A stretch of 64,000 nucleotides of DNA from Acanthornis magna (GCA_036785705.1 JAWUZG010000136.1:372001-436000); one strand, 5' to 3'. Shown: positions 47,179 through 59,950, counted from the first letter of the stretch. Notes: generated by a model not told the origin, from the letters alone. A program made the numbers and translations.

Positions 47179-47475
47179 CTGATTGAACAAAATCTGCTAA
47201 ATATTTTCCGAATGCTTCAAGGCTACAAAGCTAAAAACCACCAGCGGGAATTTCAGTGTAACAGTTTACTGTCGGATCTCCACGAATTCACGGGCGCTGA
47301 ATCGCCTACTAGAAGGGAAAATATACGAGTGGCACTAAGGAGGTGGCTTAGCAACGAGCAGGCTGGCAGCTTCGAGTGGCTTTTTAAAGGTCAAGAGAGA
47401 ACACGATGTCTGGAGCCCTCACGTTCCATTTTTTTACCACGATTTAATGATATTTCTGGCCAGTCCGGTTATTAA
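47179..47475 (+). other. Open frame or conserved element, unrecognised
   Basis: An acceptor-like TTTTTCTTGCAG ends at 47178. From 47179 a frame is open for 98 codons to a TAA at 47473-47475, starting LIEQNLLNIFRML with a mixed, protein-like composition. It lies antisense inside the RNF24 5' intron in unique, moderately AT-rich sequence. I do not recognise the protein. A conserved non-coding element is at least as likely as an exon. Confidence 0.25.
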
Positions 47476-50400
47476 ATCGCCGCCCCTCACCAGCCAGCCA
47501 CACATCTGTTAAACCCAGGCTTTAAATGACGATTTTCCCCTCCTCAAATATCCTCTTCCAACCCATCCCCACCTTCACCAAAGTGGGGGAAAAGCTTTGT
47601 TCAGATGAAACACAAGGAGAGGTCCCAGCACTGAGGGGATTTTTGGGAAGTGCCGGCGAGCAGCATCATTGAAATTCAGCGGGAGAAGCTGGTTTTCCTC
47701 AGCTCCACGGGGGCTGCCATGTTAAATCACATTTGGATTCACAGTACAAGGCTGCTAAAATACCACCACGGTGCCTATTGGCACATTTCAATGAAAACGC
47801 CGTGGCCTCATTAGTAGAGTGGAAATTATGAGCTTGTCTTTGTATATATTTAAAAACTCGCCTCTGAAACTCTACTGGGCCAGGGCCAGGAATTCCTGGC
47901 TCCAAGCTCCTACCACTCGGCAGTTCAGGATCACTTTGCTCACACAGGTCAAGCGACCACGCAGCCATCGACCCGGGAAAAAAGGCATTTAAAAACTGCC
48001 CTGCAGGGAGAGGCAACAGGGTTTGAACTAAACCCTCCTCCCTGTCAGCTCCCTTCGAGCTGGTTAGGGATCAAGTCCTAATGAAAGTGCAGGTTGTAAT
48101 TAAGAGGATGCAGGAATGTGGGTGTGTGGAGTTTCATCCTGCTCCCAACAGCTGGGGTGAAGCATCCTGCTGGCCCAGAAGCGCCGTTCCCCTTTGGGGA
48201 TGGACCACAAAAGCCCAAATCCTTTGAAATGAGGGGCAAACTCGTGAAATAATACGTTTTTTGGGATCTGCTCCTCTCAAGATGGGAATTTGCAAGTCTC
48301 TGTGAAGGAAAACTTTGGGCTCAGCTCCCTACTTACCCGCACGGGTGCCGCAACGCAGCCAAGCCACGCAAACCCAACGTATCTGCTTGAACGGCTACCG
48401 CGGTTTGGTGCCAGGGATGCTGGAAGAAAAGAGAAAAACACCCTAAAAATTGCACAAAAATCCAGAGAGAGTGAGAGAGAGGATGAAGACATGGTTTTTA
48501 AAGGCTTGGATTCGCAGATTCTCCCAGAAACTGCTTCAGCTCTTGGTAACAGCACAGAGATCCCCTTTTAAAACACGGCGATGACGTTACGTGGCATAGA
48601 AAGAAAAGGGGGGGAGGCTTGGCTAATCCTCACAATTTTATAAGCATCTGAGACACTAATCCGTTGATCTCATTGAAAGGGATTAGAATTACTCCCTTGC
48701 CAGGAAATTTAAGAAGTTTTCTACCAGATGTAAACAAAAGCGCGGAGCAGCCCGCAGAGACGGCTGCCACACAGCGAGTCCTCACGGAGAAATCTGCACC
48801 AGGGCTGGTTTTTGGGGTGGGAAAGGGGAATTTCCAGCCCAGTGCTGTCTGGAATGATGTGGGTATCCAAGGCAAGCCTGATCAGTCCATCCACAGTCGC
48901 CTAAAGACAGGATCCCATCCTGGGCAAGCAACCTGCCAGGGCTTCACAACCCATCCAACTTTTATAAGAATGATGCTCCAGCTAAAAAAATAAAAAATCC
49001 ATCCCAACCACCTGACTTGTTCTGCAGTGGCCTAGGAAAACATTATTTTAATAATAAGAAGAAAGAGGGCAAATTTCTGAGCAACAAAATCCAAATTGTG
49101 CCCAGCTTGGCAGCAGCCGTCATCTGCACAGCTTTGTGGCAAGGACCTGGGTTAATAAGGTGGGAAAATATAACACAGCATCCTCATGGAAACAGACTGG
49201 GATCTGCTGCTACCCTCACAACGAGTGATTCATAATACTGAAGAATAAATTATTTGGTATAGAAGATGAAGCAGGCAATGTACAGTCTGGGTTTTGATAT
49301 CAAGCAGTTTGCTAGTAAGTTGGATGTTTTAGCTCAGAACATCAATAGCTGAGATAAATCAAATCTGAGGGAAGCAGAAAGGATTCAGGGGATCCTTTGG
49401 AGAGGAAAAGCAACTTTTGTTAGAAAACAGAAGTTTTCTAAGAAACTAAACTTTTGTCAGTGCTTACTTCTTTCCTCTTTTAAATTCCATCCAAAAAAGA
49501 AACCTAAGGAGACTCAAGTTCCAACCTCAGTGTAAAGAAAGCCTCAATTTCACCAGCTTGTCTTAAAATCCCTCCTTTTGGAGGTGCCTGATGTGATGTC
49601 GGTAGAATCCCTCTTCTCCAGCCCATTTTTATGCAGGATCATATAATTTTTAGTCTTTAGGCACAAATACTGGCTTGGCTTTGGGAAAACACCCACCGTG
49701 CCCATCTCCTAACTCCCTGCCAACACTCCCACTCCCAGTTTTAGCATCCAAGGCTGGAATAAACCACCTGATGCCAGGCTTGTCTCCAGCTCCATCCCTT
49801 TCACATCCCAGGCCTTTCCCATCACCTCCTTGGCCCGTTCCTCCTGCTGCATCACTGGCAGCTGCATGGGGAAGATGCTTCAGGCGGAGGAGGATATGAG
49901 GAAGCCCAAAGAACGGTCAGAAGCACACGACAACTCAGCACCCCCGAGGCAAAGCCACTGCCGAGAAAATGATCCATTTTTCCTGCTTTTACTCCCAAAA
50001 TGCCACCCCCAAACAACACTCAGCACAATGGTGAGGGTGTTTTGGTGTGAATGCCAAGTGAGACTGGGGTGCAGGGCTCAGCTGACAGACACCCAACCCA
50101 CACAAGCACCCGCAGACAGGCTGCAGCCAGCTCATCCCCATTTATTCAGCCCCCAAAACACCCAACGCTGCACAATCCCGTCCCACTTTGGACGGCCACC
50201 ACCGCCACAGCCTCCAAAAGCCTTATCTTTTATCTCACACGCCAAGAGAGCGAAAGGCCGGGTTGTCACCCAACACTTCTCAACTAAAATAGAAAGAAAA
50301 ACCCCAACCCCACACTTCTCAACTAAAACAGAAAGAAAAACCCCAACCCCGCAGCTGCGTTTGAGCGGAGCCAGGAAATCGCCTCGGGGAAGCCCAGCCT

Positions 50401-50989
50401 GGCAAAAGGTTTTTATAGGGGACAATAGAAAAATGGGAGTCGATAAAGCACCGAGGAAATATTTGCCTGCTCGGGACAAAGCTCTTCGTGGAAAGAAGTT
50501 TAACTCGATCTTTACGATACCCCGACAATTTAATTCCACGAGTCCCGGTCGCGGGAGGCACAATCCACTCGGGTGGATTTCTTGTAGTTGGAAGTTGTCG
50601 GGTGGGAGACTGTGATCCCTCCCACCCACTTCTGATGGGTAATTTGGCTTCACCCACTTTCTTACCTGCCGGGCTGCTCCTCCTGGATTTCAGTGGACCG
50701 ATGGGAGAGCTGAAATCCCCTGGCTCCACTCCTGGGAAGCCGCACGACCACAAAGCTCTTCTATTTTCCCTGAAATACTCCCGTGAGCCAAGAAGCTGGG
50801 AAACCCACTCCTACTCCACGGGCTGGGAGAGCGACAGTGGGAGGGCTGGAATCAGGAGGGCAGCTGCCTCCTGCTCAGCACTTTCAGTTTCTCTCTCCAA
50901 GCGCTCTCCTGGCGCGACTTCCTCTAAAGCGCTTTGCGAGCGAAAAGCTGCATTAGCGGTGGGATTAATCCTCTGAGGGGATAATAAAA

Positions 50990-51790
50990 TCACAGAATCA
51001 TGGAATCGTTTAGGTTGGAAAAGCCCTCTAAGGCCATCAAGTCCAACTGCTAACCCAGCACTGCGAAGGCCTCCACTAAACCATGTCCCCAAGTGCCACT
51101 TCTACACGGCTTTTAAATCCCTTCAGGGATGGTGACTCCAGCCCCTTCCACGAAAAAGTGGTGTCAAACGCCTTGCCAAAGTCCAAACAGACACACCTAC
51201 AGCCTCTCCCTCATCCACCAAAGCAGGTCACCTTGCCATAGAAGGAGATCAGGTTGGTCAGGCACGACCTGCCTATCAAAAACTCACTCTGGCTGCTCCA
51301 GATCCCGATTGCCCCGTCCGTGCTGCGTGATCAGGGTGATCTGCTCCTGTCACCTGACTGACAGCCCTGAAGTGCCCCAAATCCTCCTTCCCGCCCTTCT
51401 TGTAGCTGTGTGTCACATCTGCTCATTTCCAGTCAGCTGAGACCTCCCAGATAGCCAGGGCTGCTGGTAAATGATGGAAAGTTATCCCCATCCATTGCAG
51501 AAATCCATTCGTTTGAGTCATCCCACATGTCTCTGTGCTGGCAATGATGTCACAGCTTTGCTAATGCACAGCGGCTTCCAGCTCCTTCTCCTTTTGGTTT
51601 CCATGCTGTGGGCATCGGTGCAGATCAGTTGTGTTATCAATCCCATCACCTTTTTGGAGAAGTCCCAATTCCTACGTGACCATTCTCGGGGGCTTCCTTG
51701 GTTTCCAACACATCACTAACCCTTGCGGCTGTGCTGCCACATGGATCTCCATCCCCTGCCTCCATGGAGACAGCAGACTGAAGGACCTGG
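50990..51790 (-). repeat. Long CR1 LINE fragment (antisense)
   Basis: It starts AAATCACAGAATCATGGAAT and continues through CAAGTGCCACTTCTACACGG into more 5' CR1 sequence (AGGTTGGTCAGGCACGACCT) and probably to the CTTGCGGCTGTGCTGCCACA region. At about 800 bases it is the longest copy here. The far border is uncertain. Confidence 0.75.
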
Positions 51791-54479
51791 CTAGCACACA
51801 TCAAACATCAAGGTGGGGCCCCAGGATTATCTGATGTGAAGATCCTTTTCCCCCTCGGAGCCAGGAGTACATCAGCTGTTGTCAGCACTCCTGGTGTCCA
51901 GCAAATCCACCCAAAATAAACCTGGAGAAGAAGTCATTCTTGCTTGCTTCTCACACTCACAGTCCTGAAGCTGGAGCAGAAAAAGTAGGACTTTCCTGCC
52001 CAGGCTTCCTTCCACCCTGCCCTCGCTGCTCCTCCTGCTTTTCAGTGTCCCTCCTTTTTCCACAGCCTGATCCAGCTGTAGCTCCGGCATCGGAGCAACC
52101 TGGGACCTTGCAGCCTTTGGCTATGCTGAGCCAGCTGCTTCCAGCTAAACTGCTCCATGAGCTCCTGCTGCCCATCCATGCACTGGCACTGGCGCCGGGC
52201 TCGTCTCCTCTCGCCCTCCTGCAGCACCACATCCATTCGTGAGCAGGACACGGGCCCTCCACATGTGGCTGGAACCCTTTCAGTTTGTTTTTTTGTTCTT
52301 TGATGGAATTTACACATGCCAGACAGGTAGAAAAACTACACATTGCCCGTGTTACTGTTCCAGAGGAAACAGCATCTGAAAACAATGCAGCTCTGTCTCC
52401 AGTGGGTACCGCTGCACCCCCGGATGGAGGAACAGGTGCTGTTCCAGCCCACTGTCAATGGCAAGGCTTTCCCATTCCTCAGGTCACGAAGCAAATCACC
52501 ACCGCCCATGGCTGCAGCAAAACCACGTGAGTTTGGATCCTCTCCTGGAGTGTGTTTTCCATTGGATCACTGGCATTTCTCAACCCAGCGAGCGGCAGCC
52601 GCCGGGCTCAGGCGATGACTGGGCTCACTCGCAGATAAGCCCCGCATCACATCATCACTGATGCCGCTTTAGAGCCCTGTCAGCGACTTGGGGTGGGGAC
52701 ACGGGCACACCAGGATGGCCACTCCCGACCTGAGTCTAAGCGGTTCCAGGGCAACAGTGACAGGGGAGGGGATGGCTGTGACGGCCGATCTTATCTTGTG
52801 TCAACAACACTTGGCTTTAAGGAGAATGATTGCAGGAACGAAAACAAACAAAGCCAGCTCGGCCACACCAAACACTGCTGAGACGGGGGGAGCTTCAACC
52901 CCGAAAATACACCCTCCAGGCTTCCACACCAACGGTCCAAGTTGGCTGAGGACCACCAGAAGGATCTGCACCTCCTGCCACAGCCCACAGGATGGGCTTG
53001 TTTGGGTTTACTGCACAGCAGGAGGCTGGCAAGGTGGGAGAGGACTGTGTCTCAGCCGTGTCATCCCAAGGCAGAAGGTTCCAGGTGCGGGTGGTGGGAA
53101 CAGATGAGCACCAGCTGTGCCTCTCTCCACCTTTTCCACATCCAGGTGTTGCTTTATGGCTACGAGTGAATCACACACAACACGTCTTTGGCCACATAAC
53201 CCAAGTGGAGGTGACAGCAGGTCACTGGGAGGGGTGACCCAAAGGGGAACACCTGGAGTGATGGTCCAGAAGCACAAAAGCCCTCCTAGCTAAGCTGGGT
53301 GTCCTCCTGTCATCTCACACATCATTTAGTCCAGGAGAGCAGCTGGAAGTTGGCTCTTCTTGGGGAAAACCTCCAGGCTTGGCTCAGCTCCAGAGTCCTG
53401 AGCAGCTCTGCTGCTTCCTCACCATGGAATCCACCTCCTCCTCCTCCACCCCATCACCTGCCTCTCCCCCAGGACAGGGCCAGGACCACTCTCCAGCCAA
53501 GAACAGTGCCAGCAACCAGCAGCCATCATCTTATTTCCCATTTGGCGCACAGTATGCCTCATCTGAAAGTCCGACAGATCCCACAACATTCAGAGAACAC
53601 TGACCCCAAGGTGTCCTTCACGGCTGATCCATCACAGTTATCTCCAATCACACCTGGAGGCGACTGGATCTGAGCCTGGGATGCACAAGCAATAAGTTCC
53701 AGCAGAGCTGACCCTCCTCCACATCTTATTTCCCCCACATCTGAGACAGCCTTTGACCAAGTAGCAGAGCTGGAGTGTCCCACCCAGCCTTGGTGAACAG
53801 GGACAAAATTAGCAAATCTGAGCTGAGCAGCGGCGGAGCAGAGCTTTGGGAGGCTGTGGAGGGGATTTCCTTCAGCAGCAAAAGTGGGAGATGTGCGAGA
53901 TCACCACCACCCACACCTCCAGCAGTTCCACCACTGGCTAGAGATCAAGGCCATCACCTGCAAGCATCAGCCCTCTGACTCGGTAACGGGATCACATCAT
54001 CCCTCCTGCCTGCTGCCAGCACATGGGGCTGGAAGCATTTATTTTCCCTTTTTAAATACATTTTAAATACCTCAATTAGTGCATTTTGGGTTCATTCCAC
54101 ATTGCCCCGAAGCAGTTCTTCTGTCAGGGGCTCTATCCTTCCACTGTTGATTATAAGTGGGGCACAGGGTTGTTATTTTTCCAGGCCAGGGGCCAAATTT
54201 GTATTTAATTTTTGCTCCAGATGGCACAGTACTCCAGATGCATCAGCTGGAGCATCGAACCTGTATGAATAAAGTAATAGAGCAAACAACCTGATTTACT
54301 CAGGGGCTGTTTGACACGCTTAAGGTGCTTTGTGTACATCTGTTGTGAAAAAAAAATAGCATTCAAATGAATTCAGGTGATGGCTTTGCTATTAAACCCA
54401 ACATCTGAGGGAAATGAAACAACAGTAGGAATCTAAAAAATAATGATGATAATAATATTAGAATTTATATTTTGCTTTC

Positions 54480-54515
54480 TATAAAGTCAAGGATATATAT
54501 TTTTTTTAAAAAAGG
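54480..54515 (+). repeat. AT-rich low-complexity patch
   Basis: A short ATATAT/TTTT run follows AATAATGATGATAATAATAT at about 54440-54460. Confidence 0.6.
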
Positions 54516-56089
54516 CTGATTTCAGCCATCAGTGCTGAGCATGGGCCTGGGTTTTGTTCACCTTCCTCTGTGCCCAAAGCTGCTGCTGGCAGTGGGTCAT
54601 GCAAACCAGGGTCAGAGCTCTCCCAGGAGAAGGGCTGGTGATCCCGGATTTTAGTGTGGTGCCGAGAGCTTATGGCTCTGCTCACCCAAGGAGACGCGAG
54701 GAGGACACCAGAGGACAACCACGAGATGTTCCACTTATGCTTCTGGCAAATTCACCCCGTTCCCAGGAAGCTGCCGCATCCCTCCAGCACAGCCTGCAGC
54801 CGGGATGTGCTCCCTGCAAACTGAATCACCCAAAATAACTCAGAATAGGATAAAAAAACGAGACATCGAGTAGTCGGTTTATCTGCCCCCGAAACGGACA
54901 CACGAACGCTGTGTAAAACCAGCTGAGCCCGCAAACGCCTGGAAACAAAGGGATGGGGGGGGTGTCTTTTTGTGCTTAGCTTTGCTCCGTTCAGAGCATC
55001 CTTGGGCTGTGAGAGCCCGTCCTGGCGGCACCCGAAACAAAGGAAAGCCGGGAGCTGTAGGCAGGAGCCAGCTGGGGAAAACCGGGACGAGGAGGAGGAG
55101 GAGGAGGCACCCGCATCGCCCTCCCCGGCAGCTGCGGAGCCGGGCTCGCGTGTTGCCGAACACGTTATCCATGGCAGGAAACTCGAGATCAAAGGCGAGG
55201 AGCGTGCCAGAGCAAGATGTCATCCAAACCTCCTGCCAAAGGTGTGCACGGGAGGGGGGAAGCAACCCCCAGACACACACGCTGGCACATCCGACCGAGC
55301 CGGCGCCGCTCGTGAGGTGACCAAGACCCACGCGTGTTCTCCTCCGTGCACCCCGGCGAGGACAAAGGCAGGCTGAACTAAACAAACAAAAAAACCCAAA
55401 ACCCCAAAACCGCAGGAGGAGCATTTTTACCCGCTGGTTTCCAGCCCCCAGGGTCCCACGCACGTCCCCTGCCAAAGCGGCGGATGCAGGGAGGGTACGG
55501 ACGTGCAGGCACGGCAGGAACAGCAGCCCAGTGTAACTCCAAAAAAGCAGCTTTTCCCATTTCTGGGTTGGTTTTTTTTTTTTTTTTTCTTTAAGGAGAA
55601 GAAACCCGCAGCGTCCAGTCTCGGCCCCAGGAAAGCAAGGGGACGAGTCTGATTCCGAGCTACCGGGAACAGAGGTGACCTGGGGACCCTGAGCCGAGTG
55701 TGGGGTGGGACCCCCACGAGCCCCCCCTCATCAAGGGGGTCCAGGCAGGATGGGCGCTGGGTGGGGACATCTCCCCTGTCGCTTTGTGCCACCCCAGCCC
55801 CCTCCTCTATCCCTCCGGGGTGATGCAGTCCCAGTCCACGCTCCAGCCTCTGCTGTGCCCTGCTCTGAGCTGTCCCCTCTGCCCCACAAGCGGGACCCTA
55901 TAGCACCCCCAGAGTGCCGCCAGACACCCCAAAAGCACAGCGCAGACACCCTGAGAGTGTCCCTTTTGGGGTCTGCAGGAACATGGGGGCTGCTCCACTG
56001 CCCTGGGGAGGTCCCTGCCCCTGAGGGGACTGTGGAGCAGAGAGGGAAGGACCCTGTCCCCATGGGAGCTGCTGGGGAGAGGGAACCCC

Positions 56090-56600
56090 TGCCCCACAGT
56101 GGGGATGGAGGGGGAACCCTGTCCCACAGAACAAGGCACAGGGAGAGGGTCCTGCCCCACAGAGAGCTGGAAAACAGACCCTGTCCCACGGAACAAGGCA
56201 CGGAGAGAGGGTCCTGCCCAAAGAGCGGATGCAGGAGGGACCCCTCCCCACAGAACAAGGCACGGAGAGAGGGTACAGCCCAGAGAGCGGATGGAGGAGA
56301 GACCCTTCCCTACAGAGCAAGGCATAGGGACAGGTCCCACCGCGCAGAAGGGCAGGAAGAAGGTCCCTTCCACACAGAACAAGGCACAGGGAAAAGTCCC
56401 ACCCAACACGGGGGCTGGAAGAGGGTCCCTTCCCCACGGAACAAGGCACAGAGGGAGGGTCCTGCCCAAAGCGGGCCTGGAATAGGGACCCTGCCCCACT
56501 GAGGGGTGCACAGGGAGGGGTCCCAGGCCCACGGGGGTGATGGAGGGGGGTCCCCTCGCCAAAGAACAAGGCACAGGGAGGGGTCCCACCCCCCGCGGGG
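56090..56600. repeat. 60-65 base minisatellite inside RNF24 5' intron
   Basis: About eight units carry the recurring words GAACAAGGCACAGGGAGAGG and GTCCTGCCCAAAGAGCGGAT, with diverged copies throughout. It starts about 90 bases from the RNF24 first-exon donor and produces long spurious reading frames on both strands. Confidence 0.85.
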
Positions 56601-56691
56601 GTCCCCAGGAGGGGTCCCCGCCCCCCACAGGGGCGCTCGGGGGGGTTCCGGTCCTCCGGCCCCCCAGGGGGCTCCCGCCCCCCGCACTCAC

Positions 56692-56840
56692 CCGCCGCCG
56701 CGCCGTCCCGCCGGGGCTCGCGCCGCCCGCACCGCCCGGCCCGGGCAGGACCCGGATGGAGCCGCCCCGCCCCGCCCGGAGCCGGGCACGGCTTCGCCGC
56801 GCGCACTGCGCATGCGCGGGTGGGGGTGATGTCATCGGAG
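56692..56840 (-). promoter_or_regulatory. RNF24: RNF24 CpG-island promoter and non-coding first exon
   Basis: In gene orientation a CpG-dense segment ends at GGCGGCGG followed by the donor GTGAGTGC (GT at 56691-56690), so exon 1 ends at 56692. Just upstream of it lie TGCGCATGCGC (56807-56817), the core of the NRF1 palindrome, and TGATGTCATC (56827-56836), an ATF/CRE-like site. There is no TATA box. The coding frame begins only in the next exon at 39021, so this exon is 5'UTR. Confidence 0.7.
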
Positions 56841-56869
56841 GGGCGGGGCGAGAGCGCGGGTGGGCGGGG

Positions 56870-57510
56870 CGAGAGCGCCGGTGGGCGGGGCTAGGGGACA
56901 GCGGAGGGGGGACAGGGGGTGACACGGGGACAGGATGGGACGGGAGACGTGACGGGGGTGACAGGGAAAGGAGGTGACAGGGAATGACACGGGGACGGGA
57001 TCGGACAGGGCGGGTGACAGGGGAGGGGTCTGACAGAGGTGATGGGGGTGACGCGGGTGACGGGCTAACGGGTGGCAGGGAATGGGGGGAGGCACAGGGT
57101 GACACGAGACGGGATGGGAGTGACTGTGGGGGCATAAGGAGACATTGGGGACATGCAGTGACACTGGGCAGAGGGTGGCACAGGAGACGGGAGTGATGTA
57201 GTGGGGACTTAAAGTGACTGTGGGGACAGGGTGGCACTGGGGACGGGGATGATGTTGTGGGGACATGGTGTCACTGTGGGAACAAGGACTGGGGAGACAG
57301 GAGGTGGCTTTGGGGACATGAGATGGCTGTAAGGATAGGACGGGGTGACAATGAGTGCAGATGGGGACAGGGCATGGCAGCAGGGAAGGGGTGAAGGCGG
57401 ATGACAGGGGTTGGTGGCAGTGGGGACGGGGTGGCAGGAGGGGTGACGCAGAGGGGACAGGAGGTGGCACCGGGGGTGGTGTGCGAGTGGGCACTGTCCC
57501 GCTCTGCTCA
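56870..57510. repeat. Degenerate G-rich repeat upstream of RNF24
   Basis: Irregular units of GGTGACAGGG, TGGGGACA and GTGGCACTGGGGACGG. It is G-rich on the plus strand and lacks a clean unit length. Confidence 0.65.
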
Positions 57511-57714
57511 TCGCTGCCCACGTCCGTCCAGTTGTCCCCATCCCTGTCCCTTTCCCATGGACACGGCATCACTTGTGGGGGAAATGACATCAGCCTGGAG
57601 CTGGAATGTCACCCAGCGTCACCCGCTGGTCCGAAGGTCCTGGACGTGCAAGGGACGTTGATCGTCCTTCTTTCCCTCCCTCTCCAGGCTGCCCAGAGGG
57701 CCGGGCGTGGCGGT

Positions 57715-58998
57715 CCCGGGGGCTGTGACAGCAGGGACACCGGGATGAGCATCCCGGGGGCTGTGACAGCAGGGACACCGGGATGAGCATCCCGGGGGCT
57801 GTGACAGGATGGACACCGGAATGAGCATCCCCTGGGGACTGTGACAGGATGGACACCGGGATGAGCATCCCGGGGGCTGTGACAGGATGGACACTGGGAT
57901 GAGCATCCCCTGGGGACTGTGACAGGATGGACACCGGGATGAGCATCCCGGGGGCTGTGACAGGATGGACACCGGGATGAGCATCCCCTGGGCTGTGACA
58001 GGATGGACACTGGGATGAGCATCCCGGAGGCTGTGACAGGATGGACACCGGGATGAGCATCCCCCCGTGCTGTGACAGGATGGACACCGGGATGAGCATC
58101 CCGGGGGCTGTGACAGGATGGACACCGGGATGAGCATCCCCCCGTGCTGTGACAGGATGGACACCGGGATGAGCATCCCGGGGGCTGTGACAGCAGGGAC
58201 ACCGGGATGAGCATCCCGGGGGCTGTGACAGGATGGACACCGGGATGAGCATCCCTGGGCTGTGACAGGATGGACACCGGGATGAGCATCCCCCCGTGCT
58301 GTGACAGGATGGACACCGGGATGAGCATCCCGGGGGCTGTGACAGGATGGACACCGGGATGAGCATCCCCTGGGGACTGTGACAGGATGGACACCGGGAT
58401 GAGCATCCCGGGGGCTGTGACAGGATGGACACCGGGATGAGCATCCCGGGGGCTGTGACAGCAGGGACACCGGGATGAGCATCCCTGGGCTGTGTCAGGA
58501 TGGACACTGGGATGAGCATCCCGGAGGCTGTGACAGGATGGACACCGGGATGAGCATCCCGGAGGCTGTGACAGCAGGGACACCGGGATGAGCACCCCCC
58601 GCGCTGTGACAGCAGGGACAGCGGGATGAGCATCCCTGGGCTGTGACAGGATGGACACCGGGATGAGCACCCCCTGGGCTGTGACAGGATGGACACCGGG
58701 ATGAGCATCCCTGGGCTGTGACAGCAGGGACACCGGGATGAACACCCCCGGTGCTGTGACAGGATGGACACCGGGATGAGCACCCCCCGTGCTGTGACAG
58801 GATGGACACCGGGATGAGCACCCCCCGCGCTGTGACAGCAGGGACACCGGGATGAGCATCCCTGGGCTGTGACAGGATGGACACCGGGATGAGCATCCCG
58901 GGGGCTGTGACAGGATGGACACCGGGATGAGCATCCCTGGGCTGTGACAGGATGGACACCGGGATGAGCACCCCCCGCGCTGTGACAGCAGGGACACT
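57715..58998. repeat. 38-base minisatellite, 33 units
   Basis: I count 33 copies of the GATGAGCAYCCC core. Each unit is about 38 bases: GGGGGCTGTGACAGGATGGA then CACCGGGATGAGCATCCC. Variants replace CCGGGGG with CCCCTGGG, CCCCCCGTG or CCTGGG, and GGATGGA with GCAGGGA. GGGATGAGCATCCC is a near-perfect hairpin in every unit. A period not divisible by three, with no stops, opens all three minus-strand frames. Confidence 0.95.
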
Positions 58999-59377
58999 GG
59001 GATGACATGCCATGCTCCCGGCCTGACGCGGAGCCGTGGGAGGACTGGCCGGCCCTGACCTCGGGATTCCTGAGCGATGAGGCAGGCTGGATCGCTGGAT
59101 GTTTCCACGGGGTGAAGCCTTCTTCCCGCTGTGGGAATCCCCGCTCGGCATGGCAGGGATTCGCCCGGACATGCTCGGGCTGCAGTCCTGGTGTTGGGAA
59201 GAGACTGCGGAGCCCCGGGGACCCGCTGCCGGCAGCTGACGGAGGAATTTGGGAAGCAAATGCACTCGGAAATCGAGTTCTGCGTTCCTCCCACGCGGGC
59301 CAGCCTTGGGCACTCCGGGGCAAAGCCTGGAGCTGCAGCCCGAGGGGAGGGAGCGCTGCGAGCCTTGTCCTTGGCAT

Positions 59378-59950
59378 GGAATCATGGAATTGTTTGGGTG
59401 GGAAGGGACTTTAGGCTCGTCTTGTTCCAACCCCCCTGCCGTGGGCAGGGACACCTTCCACTGGATCAAGCTGTTCCCAAGGCCCCTCCAGCCTGGCCTT
59501 GGACACTTCCAGGGGTGTGGCAGCCACAGCCTCTCTGGACAACCTGAGCCAGGGCCCCACCACCCACACAGGAAACAATTTCTTCCTAATATCGATCTAA
59601 CCCTGCCCTCTGTTATTGTGAAGCCATTCCCTTTTTTCCTGGTGAGAAAAGTGCAGGCTCTTGTCCCCAGTCCCTCTGCAGCTCTCCTGGAGCCCTTCAG
59701 GCCCTGCCAGGGGCTCGCAGCTCTCCCTGTGTCCTTCCCTTCTCCAGGGGAACACCCCCAGCTCTCCCAGCCTGGCTCCAGAGCAGAGGGGCTCCAGCCC
59801 TGGAGCATCTCCATGGCCTCCTCTGGATTTGCTCCAGCAGCTCCACATCCTTCTGCTCTGTTGTCCCCAGAGCTGGGGCAGCTCTGCAAGTGGGAACTCC
59901 CCTGAGCAGGGCAGAGGGGCAGAATCCCTCCTTTCCTGCTGCCCACACTG
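59378..59950 (-). repeat. CR1 LINE fragment (antisense)
   Basis: It begins GGAATCATGGAATTGTTTGG and carries GGGACACCTTCCACTGGATC, GCCTGGCTCCAGAGCAGAGG and TGCTCCAGCAGCTCCACATC. Confidence 0.88.

Larger units (their letters stand above)
39022..56691 (-). other. RNF24 5' intron (17.7 kb)
   Basis: Mostly unique sequence between the non-coding first exon and the start-codon exon. CR1 copies lie at 42015, 46795 and 50990. Conserved-looking stretches lie near 42360-42610, 43210-43460, 47150-47500 and 54040-54400. CpG-bearing patches near 40400-40900 and 55000-55350 could be alternative first exons, but I see no decisive evidence. Confidence 0.65.

Noticed and set aside
55705..57590. Open frames of 250-480 codons near the RNF24 promoter
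   Set aside because: They come from the 60-65 base minisatellite and the CpG island; translations are repeat-like and Arg/Pro-rich.
57590..59377. Very long open frames (up to 595 codons) on the minus strand
   Set aside because: They run across the 38-base minisatellite. The period is not a multiple of three and has no stop in any frame, so all three frames repeat the same peptides. Not a gene.
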